DNA of 64,000 bases from positions 51,928,882-51,992,881 of the forward strand of contig NC_081824.1 of assembly GCF_030867095.1 (NCBI RefSeq). The letters are read 5' to 3'. Made by a program: the position numbers and the translations under genes. Positions 10,399 to 20,202 of this stretch are shown here, in pieces. Every line of letters begins with the position of its first letter. Position 1 is the stretch's first letter. The DNA is from Alligator mississippiensis (lineage: Eukaryota > Chordata > Crocodylia > Alligatoridae). The notes under the pieces are model-generated. The model had not been told where the DNA came from. It was given only the letters and a program-made list of their open reading frames with translations, and searched no databases.

Positions 10399-10705
10399 GG
10401 CTAGAGGAAACATTTTCAGATTTAATACATTCTGCCTTGGCTGGAATATGTTCCTCTGCAGCTGCCAACATGTGGTCACTGTGAAGTTGTCATGCTACAT
10501 GTGGCTTTCCTCATATCTGTCAGCTAACTGAGAGTTCAATGTGAAAAATAGCAGGCAGTCACATCTGTGTTGCTTTGTGACACTGTCTGGCTTTGGCTTG
10601 GCTTTGTTGTGCTGTGAATGGATTGCATGGAGGCAAAAATATTTCATCTTTGACTGATGTAATCTTTCTCCACTCACTGTGTTTTATGTAAAGGTAAAAT
10701 GTCTT
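10399..10705 (+). repeat. Diverged duplicated segment, copy B (uninterrupted)
   Basis: This is the partner of 82-860. It runs without interruption across the site where copy A carries the Penelope-type insertion: here the junction reads CAATGTGAAAAATAGC, where copy A has TGACAAAT on both sides of its insert. The copy ends in the shared block TTTTATGTAAAGGTAAAATG. It therefore gives the pre-insertion state of the site. Confidence 0.7.
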
Positions 10706-11280
10706 TCTTCCAGAGCAGCCCTCTAGACCCTGTTCTCATGTGACCGATTCTACCCTGATCATACAGAGAGCCTATGTACCAAGTTCTGGGCCTGGATTCT
10801 GCTATAAAGGATTTGTTTTTTAGTCATCTGCAAATCTGGGTAGCAAATATTACCAAAGAAAGAACATGTGAGACTTCCTGTTTTCATTTTTCTGGAAACA
10901 TTACTAGAAATAGTATATTAAAAATAATGTTATTCTTGCAGTTCCATTATTTTTTGTTGCTTCCATCTCAGACCTGAAAAATAATTAAAAAAAAGAGTTA
11001 ACTGATTTTTTTTTCAAATCTCACAGAATGGTTGGTTGAGTTTTGTCAAGGACTTTAAGGACATTTACTTTCTCAAACCAACTAGCCAGTTCCTGGTGTT
11101 AACAGGCTTTTTAAATAATTTGTTTGTTGACAGAACAAAATGCCACAGGATCATGTATTAGCTGTTTTTATTTTGGTTTAATTTTTGAGTTGGAAAGACG
11201 ATTTTCAATTTTTAATAAAATGAGGTGTATATGCTCCATCATACTGTATCAGCTCCATCCACCTTTATTAATATTGTTTC
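10706..11280. other. No feature recognised
   Basis: AT-rich sequence with no ORF or repeat that I can support. Confidence 0.5.
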
Positions 11281-11460
11281 ACAGATTCATAGTAGCTCAC
11301 CCACCAGGGTGTCAAAACACTTTATAGAGATTAAAGAATTAAGCCCTGAAGCTCTGATGACAGTGGTGCTATCCCTATTATACAGAGGGGAAAACAGAGG
11401 CACAGAATAATTAAATTACTCCAAATAAGCTGTGCCATACCTGAGAATAGAGGAGGAGAT
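11281..11460 (-). mobile_element. MIR (CORE-SINE) relic
   Basis: Reverse-complemented, the block carries TGTGCCTCTGTTTTCCCC, CTGTATAATAGGGATAG and TCTATAAAGTG in the order of the MIR core and 3-prime region (TGTGCCTCAGTTTCC, TGTAAAATGGGGATAAT, TGTAAAGCGC). MIRs were active early in amniote history, which fits the strong divergence. Confidence 0.7.
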
Positions 11461-12152
11461 GAGCTAACACTGACCCTGGATTTAAGCTATAAAACTTTCC
11501 CCTCTGGGAAAGCTAAATTACTTGCTAATGTCCTATTACTGCTTTGTCAAAATATCTGCAAAATAATATAGGACAAAGGATTTGTGTTCAAGCTAGAATT
11601 TATCTGGGAATATATATATATATATCCAAAAAGGCTTATTTGACACGTGAATTCCTCCTTTTCAATTTATACTGCAGTTCTTAGATCTGAAAAATATAAC
11701 TATTCTTTTTACATAAAATATCTTTCTAGGTTCTTAGACACTTTTTGAGTCTCCTGTGATACCAAGGATCAGATACTGTTGCTATCAAAGTTCCACTCAT
11801 TTTCATTCTTTCTCTGGTATTTTTGTCAGGATTCAATAACAATTTTTATTGTGTCAGTCTTGACATTATTAAGGTATCTAAAGGAATGAGGGAATACATG
11901 TTTTTTTAAAGCCAAAGAGAACTGCAGTCCTCTTAGTTAATGGAACATTGCGTTTTCTAGTTTTCATAGCTCATTTTTTATTTTTAAAATGTTTAAGACT
12001 TCTGTTACTTGAAATGCTGCATTTTATCAAATTTGTATTCAGATACCAAGCATAAGATACTGTATGTTGGTGCCTCTCTTCTTTTCAAAATGATCCTAGG
12101 TAATTGAGTGTCCAGCTAGATTGTCCAGCTGCAACTATGTGTTTTGATAACA
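11461..12152. other. No feature recognised
   Basis: AT-rich sequence with a short (TA) run near 11612-11624. No ORF is worth calling. Confidence 0.5.
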
Positions 12153-12253
12153 GTTTTCAAATACTTGAAGGGTGATTATAAAGAGGCTGGAGAGTCTGAG
12201 GCTGGACTAGATGACCTCATGAGGCTCTCTTCCAGCCCTGTGATCCTATAATT
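12153..12253 (+). mobile_element. CR1 LINE 3-prime end fragment
   Basis: TTTTCAAATACTTGAAGGG, AAGAGGCTGGAGAG and then GGCTGGACTAGATGACCTC, CTCTTCCAGCCCTGTGAT and CCTATAA are the standard CR1 3-prime UTR motifs. The middle of the UTR is missing. This is an old, 5-prime-truncated copy. Confidence 0.75.
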
Positions 12254-13819
12254 TTTCATTTTCTAAACAAAAGACCCCTGGATACTTGGAATTATTTGAG
12301 AAATTGTCAGATTGCGCTTACTTGATTCAAGATATTTTGGAGAAAGGACAAGATGGCAACTGAATGGGTCATAATATAAAATCAAAGAGTAGATGAGTTA
12401 AAAAAATTGGTGCAATGATTTTTATGAATGGGAGTTACCTTATCAGGAAACTACCATGTAATATCTCGTTCCCTTCTAGAGCTGTAAGTTAGTTTTTGTT
12501 TTGTTGGAAAACTGGGGCTACATGTACTTCTTAATGTTGTATTGCTCCTGTTTCTATCCCTGCAGTTCTTTAAATCATTAAAGTTATGGGTACTATACAT
12601 ATTAGAAGTATACCACTAGCCTAAGACTGTGTCTTACATGACTCAGACATCAGGCAAAAAATTGTTTCGAGAGGAGGGGAAAGCTAAATTCCACATTCTG
12701 ATGCAGAGGAGAAAAGATTTCTCAGGTAGTTTATGATCGAAACTGGTAGTGCCACCAGTGGTTTGCTGCCCTTCATTATAAGACCCTTTTCTCAGGGGGT
12801 TCTGTTAATTATGTTTATGTTTAAACTGGTAGAATGTGTAATCTTATTGTGTGCTTTTAAGCAAAAACTGCATATTATATAATTTTATTATATACTTTTT
12901 TGTCCATTTTATTGTATTGTTTTAGGAAAAACTGCAAATACACTATTACTACTACTACACTACTACTGAGATCCTTTTTTTAGTCACTTACAATTTTTCC
13001 AGACTTTAAAGATTTGCACTGAAAATATCTATGCAGGATGTCTGCCTTAGGCTGACTTTTCTTTTTCTTTTTTTTTTTTTTGACAGTGCCAGTGAAGTGG
13101 CTCAGCTATTTCTGAGAAAATTATTAAGGAAAAAAATCATTGTTTAAAAATATCTTCCAACTGTTTTACTGAGAAATAAGTGCCTCCAAGCTTTTCTGCC
13201 ATGCCTTGGAATATGGCTGGAGGGGGAGTGGGGAGAGGGTCACAGTAGTGTGAAGATCATGCTTTTTGCTATCTTTGTCAAAGTTTGCCCATATTTATCC
13301 AAGTTCACACATGCTCACTCTGAAGATTGTTTGTATTTAGCAGTCAAATTCTCTCCATTAAACATGCTCTAACATGAGGTAGAGATGCAGAGAAGGATTT
13401 TGCTGCAGTTGCTCCTCCTGGCTGCTAGGATTGCCTGTGGTGTCAAATGGTAGAAATGAGAGCATAGAAATTGTCTTTCTGTGATTGTCAGTGCTCCCCT
13501 GATGTCACCTAGATAGCATGAAGGAAGACAGACTTTAAGGGCATAATTTAAGACTGCAAAACCAAGCACTCAAAAGATAGGGAATACTAAGCTTATAGTA
13601 AGTGCAGCTTTCTTGTGTGTGTACGTAATGACAGTCTTTAATGTATGACCACATGCTATTGTTTACATTGACCCTCCCTCTTATTCAATATTCAGGATGG
13701 TACTCTGGAAAAGAATTAGTTGCACATACTGTTGGGAAGGGCTTTAGTGAATGAATCAGGTGACTGCAGGAAGAGAAGGCATGTGGTCATAGTTAAGGTA
13801 AATGATTGATATTCTGGAG
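12254..13819. other. No feature recognised
   Basis: AT-rich sequence with a (TAC/CTA)n stretch at about 12942-12966 and a T-run at 13068-13081. No supported gene. Confidence 0.5.
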
Positions 13820-14026
13820 CATGACTGTCCAACTTCTAACCCCCCAGGGGCCACATGCCCCATGCCACACCAGGCAAGGCACGGGCCACCAGGCTGCACA
13901 CTTAGGGTTGCCAACCCTCCTGGATTGGCTGGGAGCCTACTGGAATTGGCATCCATCTCCTGGTGACTACTGAAAGCAATCTGGGAGATTGATATTGTGA
14001 ACAGGTTGAACAGTACAATTAATTAC

Positions 14027-15025
14027 TAGAGGTGCACCGATACATTGGTCCTATATCAGATTGGCACTGATATAAGGAAAATTGAAAGTGTTGGCAATTG
14101 CCTTTTTTTGGCTGATGTGACTGATAATGTTGCCAATAATGCCCCATGCATGTGCGTAGCTACAGCACAGCATACAGGTAGCCATGAGCGTTGCCTGGCA
14201 GCGTGGAGAGCAGCCAGGTCTGGTTGGTAAGTCTGTTGTGGAGTGGGGCAGATCGAGTCCCCAACTGTGAGGGAGGGAGTGGGGCTGGGGCAGGGATGGG
14301 TGCTGCACAACTGGGGCAGGGTGTGGGATGGAACTGCTGGGGGTGGCTTCTGCTGCATGCACCCTGGGAGGGCATGGGGGGTGTGTGGCCCTGAATCTGC
14401 ATGCAGGATGAGGGAAGGCTGCTGCTATGGGCTGGGACCGGGGGTGATGCTGGGCTGTTCCTGGTGTGTGGGATTGGGCTGGGGCTGCGCTCAGCATAGG
14501 TGGCAGCAGTGCTGGGAGGGGGCTACACCAAATTTTGGGGTGGCTGCAGCCCCCCCTCCCCCAGCACCGCCACCACCACCACCCTCCCTGAGTGCAGCCT
14601 GGCCTAGCCTCCCACTAGGAAGAGTTCAGTGCCCCATCCTGCAGTGGCAGCCTGCCCTTGCCCCACATGCAGATCTGGGGGCAGATGCACCCCATACCTT
14701 CCCAGGGTGTGAATAGTGGTGGGAGCCACCCCCATATGCCCCCCAGACAAGCTGCTCATGGCTCCACCCCATGCCCTGCCCCAGCTGTGCAGCACCTGCC
14801 CTGGGCCCTGGCCCTGGCCATGCCCCTACCCCAACCCTACTTCCTCCCTCACTGCAGCGGCCAAGATCCCCCCTACCCCCTTCTCCCACAACAGACTTAC
14901 CAGCTGGATTCTGCTCTTCAAGCTGCTTGGCTGCTTGTCAGCAATTGGAATAGTATCGGCAGATATGGCTCGTTAAAAACTGGCCATCGGTATTGCCCCA
15001 AAAAATCTGTATTGATGCCGCCCTA
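14027..15025. mobile_element. hAT-like MITE nested in the 13903 element
   Basis: The left end reads TAGAGGTGCACCGATACAT and the right end, reverse-complemented, TAGGGCGGCATCAATACAG. Flanks are TTAATTAC (14019-14026) and TTAATGCC (15026-15033), six of eight matching. Subterminal sequence is rich in CCGATA / TATCGGC repeats (GCACTGATATAAGG, AGTATCGGCAGATATGG). Between these AT-rich ends lies a GC-rich foldback (separate entry) that makes up most of the length. Confidence 0.8.
14240..14890. repeat. GC-rich foldback core of the 14027 element
   Basis: The left half (14240-14520) matches the reverse complement of the right half (about 14530-14890): TGCTGCACAACTGGGGCAGG pairs with TGCTGCACAGCTGGGGCAGG, ATCTGCATG with ATCTGCATG, and GGGGGTGGCT with GGGGGTGGCT. 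ORFs of 157, 148 and 123 residues occur on both strands because of the palindrome and lack any domain. The same core occurs at 24290-24960 inside an element with other ends. Confidence 0.75.
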
Positions 15026-15427
15026 TTAATGCCATTACATTATGTTGGAAAAAAAATCTCTCAGAATAGTTTCAGTGAGAATTGGCAACCCTATGCACAC
15101 TGCATGGATGTTCTCTGTTGCTCCTCTTCTGTACTGTGCACCCAGGCAGGCACCCTCCCACCCTGCAGTGCATGGCTTCAATCTGGCCCCCTAACCCCCT
15201 GCACATGGCCCTGGACTCACCCATGAAGCATGCAGCACATTGTGCTGCCCTGCCCTTTGGGGTGGAGCCAGGAAATATCAGCCAGAGGATGGAGGGGGAA
15301 CCTGGAGATTCTAGTTGCCATTGCAGCTAGAGCAGTGGGGATGTGATAGCCAGGCTGGAGCCCAGGGCCTGAAACTTAAATCCGCATGGGCTGCATGCAG
15401 ACCGAAAGCTTCCAGTTGGACCCCCTG

Positions 15428-17901
15428 CCATAGCATCCTTATATGAATCTGAGCAAGTCACATCAACAGAATTGCTCATAGTTTTTACTATTGGTGTATT
15501 CCCAACCTAAAACACACAGGACAGATTTGTTGATTTTATGCATATGCAAGCTTGTAGAGCATACTGTCTTAACCTGCGGTACCTTGGATTGAAGAATGGT
15601 TTTATTTGTTTTTGGTTTTTTGGGTTGGGGGGGGGGGGGTTGCAAAAAAATAACCTAATCTATTTGATAAGGGACTTTGAGAACTGTATACCTTTCTGTA
15701 TCAAAACGGAGCCTTCAAGGGGAAGAATTTAACTGTAAGAGTTGTACAATAAATGACAAATTTAACAGACCCAGTTGCTATCTTACTGGCTTGGGAATCA
15801 AGCTACATTCCTTAGGTTTCCAGAATTAATGCTGTGTAAGAATCAGTCTTATTTTGCGTATAAGATTAATTGAATCTTACTTGTGTGTATAGGATGATTT
15901 GATCAGCTGGAGTTCACAGGAAGTCCCAAATAAACATATTGTGATAGATCTAATGTAGAAAGTCTCTGGCTTTGATCTCCTGTAATGCTCATGGGCAACT
16001 CTTAACCAGATCTGCACAAACCAAGGGAAATGCAGATACTTGATGCACAAATGGAAAATTAAAAACTCTCCAGCAACTGTGCAACTGTGGTCATGCAGAA
16101 CAGACCAGGGAACATATAATGACTCAGTACCCTATCCATAAATATGAAGGAGGTACGACAGAGATATATGCTGCTCTGATGCAATTGTCTGGCTCAAGCA
16201 CCTAAATATAAAATTATGGTTGCTGTTCTGTATCTATATCAGCCATATGAAAAAGAAGAAGATTGGTTGTTGACTATATTCTATATCCTTGTAAGTTCAT
16301 TAAGTTGTTCTTTATGATTTTAGATGTACTCCTGCTGTTATTTTTCTATTTTAGCTAGTTTAGTTAAAGCTTTTAGTTCAGATTGTAAGTGATTTTAAAT
16401 GCATCTTAAATGCATTTGTTCAGTGACTTCCAAGAAAAGCCATAAAAAGCATACAGAACTTTTTCTGTCAAAATTGCAACAATGATCACTAGCCCTAGGA
16501 AGTCAAATCTAACCAGCTGGCTCTGTTTCCAAATCTATACCCTTCTTAATGCATATAAATCAGAACTATATTAATGTGTACAAATATCATGAATATGAAT
16601 GTTTTAATATATTTTACTAATAGGAAGTAAAATTAGTTTTCTTTTTTTAAAGACTTTTTAACAATTTTGGAAGCCCACATATGACGGTCACTGCAGGAGA
16701 AATAGAAAATGAAATTGTCTCAAAACAAGAAATAAATACTGACTGAACAGACGAGACTAGTTTCATTGTCTAAGGGACATATGGGAGAGACAGATGTTGG
16801 CAATGAGAAATAGAAACTGTATCACTGGACTACTAGCATTAGCTGCTGATTAATTCCCTAGAAACAGACTAGTTGATCACAAGAAGATGATCCTGTGCAG
16901 GAAGATTCTCTGTAGAAATAATTTCTACTTAAATGCTGTATCTGAAACTGGCAGCACAGGAAGTCTACTTTAAAATGTAAAACAATAGTGAAGTCAGGTG
17001 TCTATATACAGGTCAATTGTGATCAAATTTTCAATATGGTTTGTGTTGCCTTTTCATTAAATGTTAAATCCAGTGATGCTAACTCTGAAATAGGCCTTTG
17101 ATAACTTCTTAAAGAAATAGAAAGGCTGCTGTGATATGACACTTTATCAAATTAATCCACTCATTATTATTTTAGTTAGCATATTGCATTATTTGCTCCG
17201 CTTCACTTCCTAGCACTTCTTTCATTCTCAAGCAATGTTGAACAGTGTATTACATCAATTACAATATGGCATGTACTGTAGCCTGGTGTATGGGATTTGT
17301 TTATCTTTGTGGGTTTTGATACTTAACCTTATGGTTCAAGAACCATTATGTGCTTAATTAACTTTGGTTTATATGCTCTCTGTGTTTTAAATCTGTAGTG
17401 CTATTTCACTAGAAAAATTACTTTCATACAAAACTATGATCATTTCAGCCAGCACAGATCAGACTGAAGCCTGGCAGTTTATTACATTATCATGGGTCAA
17501 AAGAGAACAGATGTAGCTGCTGAATAGAAGGTTGAAAGGGGACAGATGTCATTACTGAAGGTAGTCATACCTTAGTCTCCTGTAGGACTGCTCCATCTAC
17601 TTGAATGCTGTATTGGGACCTTTAAAAGGTGGAGATAATCTATATTATTTTGACCTAACAACCTATAATAATTGAAACTATATGTTAAAGGCTCTCGAGA
17701 AATTCATAAAATTTAATGCCACTAATTTTTTTTGGCTAAGGAACTGTTCAGAAATCAGACTACAGCAAGGTAGATAGCACATAAACCAATGTACTCCTAC
17801 TACTTTTTAAGTCATGGATGACCTTTTTTTACTTACTTGATGTGGCTTTTTTAAACAATTCCTTTGTGAAAGTATAAACTCATTTTTTTGTTTCTTTCCA
17901 G
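15428..17901. other. No feature recognised
   Basis: A G-run lies at about 15627-15639. The remainder is AT-rich with no ORF above background and no repeat end that I recognise. Confidence 0.5.
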
Positions 17902-17997
17902 GTCTTGTACATGAAAGCAATATTAATTGAGGATTATGCTTTCAGTCCAGCAGTCAACACTTCTATGTTTGAAGGCTACAGTTGGATGAACTGCTGA
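17902..17997 (+). other. Possible terminal coding exon of an unidentified gene
   Basis: A strong acceptor (TTTTTTTGTTTCTTTCCAG, ending at 17901) is followed by an open phase-0 frame of 31 codons, VLYMKAILIEDYAFSP then AVNTSMFEGYSWMNC, and a TGA at 17995-17997. The composition looks protein-like, with balanced hydrophobic and polar residues. I do not recognise the protein, no upstream exon is visible, and AATAAA is absent just downstream. A chance acceptor plus short frame remains possible. Confidence 0.25.
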
Positions 17998-18171
17998 ATT
18001 TATTTATTTTGATTTATGGAAATGCTAAAAGGGTTCCCTTCCCTATATGTAATGCCTTGGACATAATATAAGCGTACATCCTAAATGCATCAATGAAAGC
18101 TTAGCAGTCATAATGTTCACAATTCCTTTCTCCTAAATTTCCTATCCCCTATATCCTTTGGAAGTCATCAG

Positions 18172-18913
18172 AAGGGATCCAGGGTTTCCATTTCCCATGG
18201 AAAAATGGAGCAAAACATGGATTTCCCCCTTTACCAGAGGAAAATGCAGATTTCTCATTTTACCCGAGAAACCTACAGAGTTTGCAGTTTTGCAGCGAGC
18301 TCTCTGCAGGCTGGCAGAGTTGCCCCTGGGCCTCCACATTCCAGTGGGTGCGACCCAGTCCTTCAGGGCAGAGTGGGGCTGTACAAGAGAGCTGCTTGCC
18401 ACTGTGAGCTCTGTGCTGCCCTGGCAATGCGTCCCCTGCATTCCCTGTCCCCCACTGGGCCCTGGGAGTATGTGCAATGGCAGGGAGCCAGCCCCACCCA
18501 ACCTGAGCCCACAGTGGGCAGGCAGCAAGGCAGGTGGGAGCCAGGCTCTGCTCCGCTCCAGCAGCTGCCACCTCCTACTGGTGGCAGGGGGCTGTGGACC
18601 CAGGTCCCTGGCTCTATAGTCCTGGCAGCTGGGTGACCCCTCCAGCAGGACTGGGGGGCAGGGGGTTGTGGGTGGGGGTGAAGGGTGCCAGCAGGGCTGG
18701 GTGGGCTATAGGAAGGGAGTGAGGGGAATGAGCAGGGCCAGGGGGCTCTGGGGTGGGGACTTAGGGGTACCAGCAGGGCTGGTGGGGAGGCTGTGGAGGG
18801 GGAGTGAGGAACCTTTCATTTTAATCACGGATTTTGGGATTTTTATCAGAGAATTTGCTATTTTTATTAGAGAATTTGTGATTTTTTTCTATCACAGAAA
18901 ACCAGAATCCCTG
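18172..18913. mobile_element. hAT-like MITE with perfect 8-bp target duplication
   Basis: GTCATCAG flanks both ends (18164-18171 and 18914-18921). The left end reads AAGGGATCCAGGGTTTCC and the reverse-complemented right end CAGGGATTCTGGTTTTC. AT-rich subterminal parts repeat TATCAGAGAATTTG-type units. The middle (about 18300-18810) is GC-rich with tandem repeats. ORFs of 153 and 143 residues there have no domains. A right-end fragment of the same family lies at 5815-5903. Confidence 0.85.
18642..18810 (+). repeat. GC-rich minisatellite, about 40-46 bp unit
   Basis: Units beginning CAGCAGG(G/A)CTGG or AGCAGGGCCAGG start near 18642, 18688, 18731 and 18771, each followed by GGGGTGGGG-like sequence. 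It is internal cargo of the surrounding MITE and G-rich on the plus strand. Confidence 0.55.
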
Positions 18914-18921
18914 GTCATCAG

Positions 18922-19872
18922 TTTTTGAACTATTTCAGACCAAAGGGAGGGTATGAACTTCAAAGCCAGGGGACTTACACTGAGCATATCTTCCTAGCAC
19001 CCCCTTTGTGTTTATCACAGCAGCGTTCCTTCTTCATCTCTTCTGTAAATTTCAACTGAGCAAATATGTCAGAGGAGAGGTGGTCTTTTTGATTGTGGTT
19101 ATACCCCCAGTACTTTCATTAGTGTAGCCTATGAGTGAGTATATCCCCTGCAAAGTCCTGTCTGTGTTACTAAGTCTTTACATGTGGGTATTTGTTCTCA
19201 CCTCTTTGTATTAGGGGAGCACAATGTAGTTATTTGGGCTGGGATACTCACATTTTTTCCCAGTCAGTTATATCATTTGTTGGGGAATATTGGCAGAAGT
19301 TAAAGCAGCTCACTATGGCTCTAGAGGTGTGAGTTGAAGTCCTGTTCCAGACTTGTGGTGAAGACTGCCTCTGATTGACCCAAATGTAAATAGGTCATTT
19401 GGGCTGGGTTAGGCCACACTGGCCTAGCCATATTGCTGCCTGGTATATTATTGGCCGTAGAAGCTGTGGTATCAGCACTCTGGGTTGAGTAGTCACTTCA
19501 GTAATTAACAGAACTAAAAGATTTTTTATAAACTCCCTCATGGGACTAAATTGTCACAGTAGCAATGTTAATAGTGTCAGAGCTAAGGTTCTGTCATGGA
19601 TTGGAAATGGGATAAGAGAAGCAACAAGAAGAAAGTGGCATGCCACACACTATCCTGATGGGCTGCTAGGCTTTGGAGAACCTTGACCTGTTTGTACCAA
19701 TTACAGGAGAACTTGTTTTTAGGGAGAACAGCGAGAAGGTGTTGGAGACCTGTCGGCAACTAAGTATGTGAGCCTTCATCCTTCCCACAAGGGAGGCAGG
19801 TTCTAGCCCAAATTAAAGCAGAACTACGTAGTAACCCATTCCTCCTGCCAGAAAAGAAAACCTGGCCTCATA
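18922..19872. other. No feature recognised
   Basis: Mixed-composition sequence with no supported ORF, RNA gene or repeat end. Confidence 0.5.
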
Positions 19873-20202
19873 GGCTGCCTATACATGTGCTCATAGGCTA
19901 CTTTCACATTGTAATTAGAATGCATTGTGCAGGTTTGATTAATCAGGTCTGCTCCACATTCAAATTTGAACACTCCAGCGTTGCCTTACCATCATGTGTA
20001 TTAAGCCCCCAGGTGTTTTAAAATGGCCACAGGAACGCTTTATCTAAACCTCATCAAATGAGCTTTAGATAAAAGGTCCCATGGCCATTTAAAAATGTGC
20101 AGGGGCTTCATACATATGATGGTGAGCTATTTTAATTAGAGTGGCTGTCTAGGAGCCACTCTAATTAAAATGCCCCACCCCCAAGCAGGTGTATAGGCAG
20201 CC
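19873..20202. mobile_element. Palindromic MITE (foldback)
   Basis: The left end GGCTGCCTATACATGTGC matches the reverse-complemented right end GGCTGCCTATACACCTGC. ATA lies directly outside both ends (19870-19872 and 20203-20205). The inside is also largely self-complementary: AACGCTTTATCTAA pairs with TTTAGATAAA, GTTTTAAAATGGCC with GGCCATTTAAAAAT, and a perfect 18-bp hairpin lies at 20129-20171. The superfamily is not certain; a 3-bp duplication would suit PIF/Harbinger-like elements. Confidence 0.7.

Larger units (their letters stand above)
13903..15093. mobile_element. hAT-like MITE with perfect 8-bp target duplication, interrupted
   Basis: The ends are TAGGGTTGCCAACCCT on the left and, reverse-complemented, TAGGGTTGCCAATTCTC on the right. 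TGCACACT occurs immediately outside both ends (13895-13902 and 15094-15101), an exact 8-bp duplication as hAT transposases make. Without the inner insertion the element is only about 185 bp. The AGGGTTGCCAAC end type is common in reptile genomes. Confidence 0.85.
13820..15427. mobile_element. Possible outermost hAT-like element of a nest
   Basis: The left edge CATGACTGTCCAACTTCTAA and the reverse-complemented right edge CAGGGGGTCCAACTGGAAG share GTCCAACT, and both sides carry GGGCCACATGCC / GGGCTGCATGCA-like subterminal sequence. A clear 8-bp target duplication was not found, so the outer boundary is provisional. The nested elements at 13903-15093 and 14027-15025 lie inside. Confidence 0.4.

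Noticed and set aside
14051-14716. ORFs of 148 and 157 residues on opposite strands
   Set aside because: They lie in the foldback core, are proline/glycine/tryptophan-rich without domains, and mirror each other because the DNA is palindromic.
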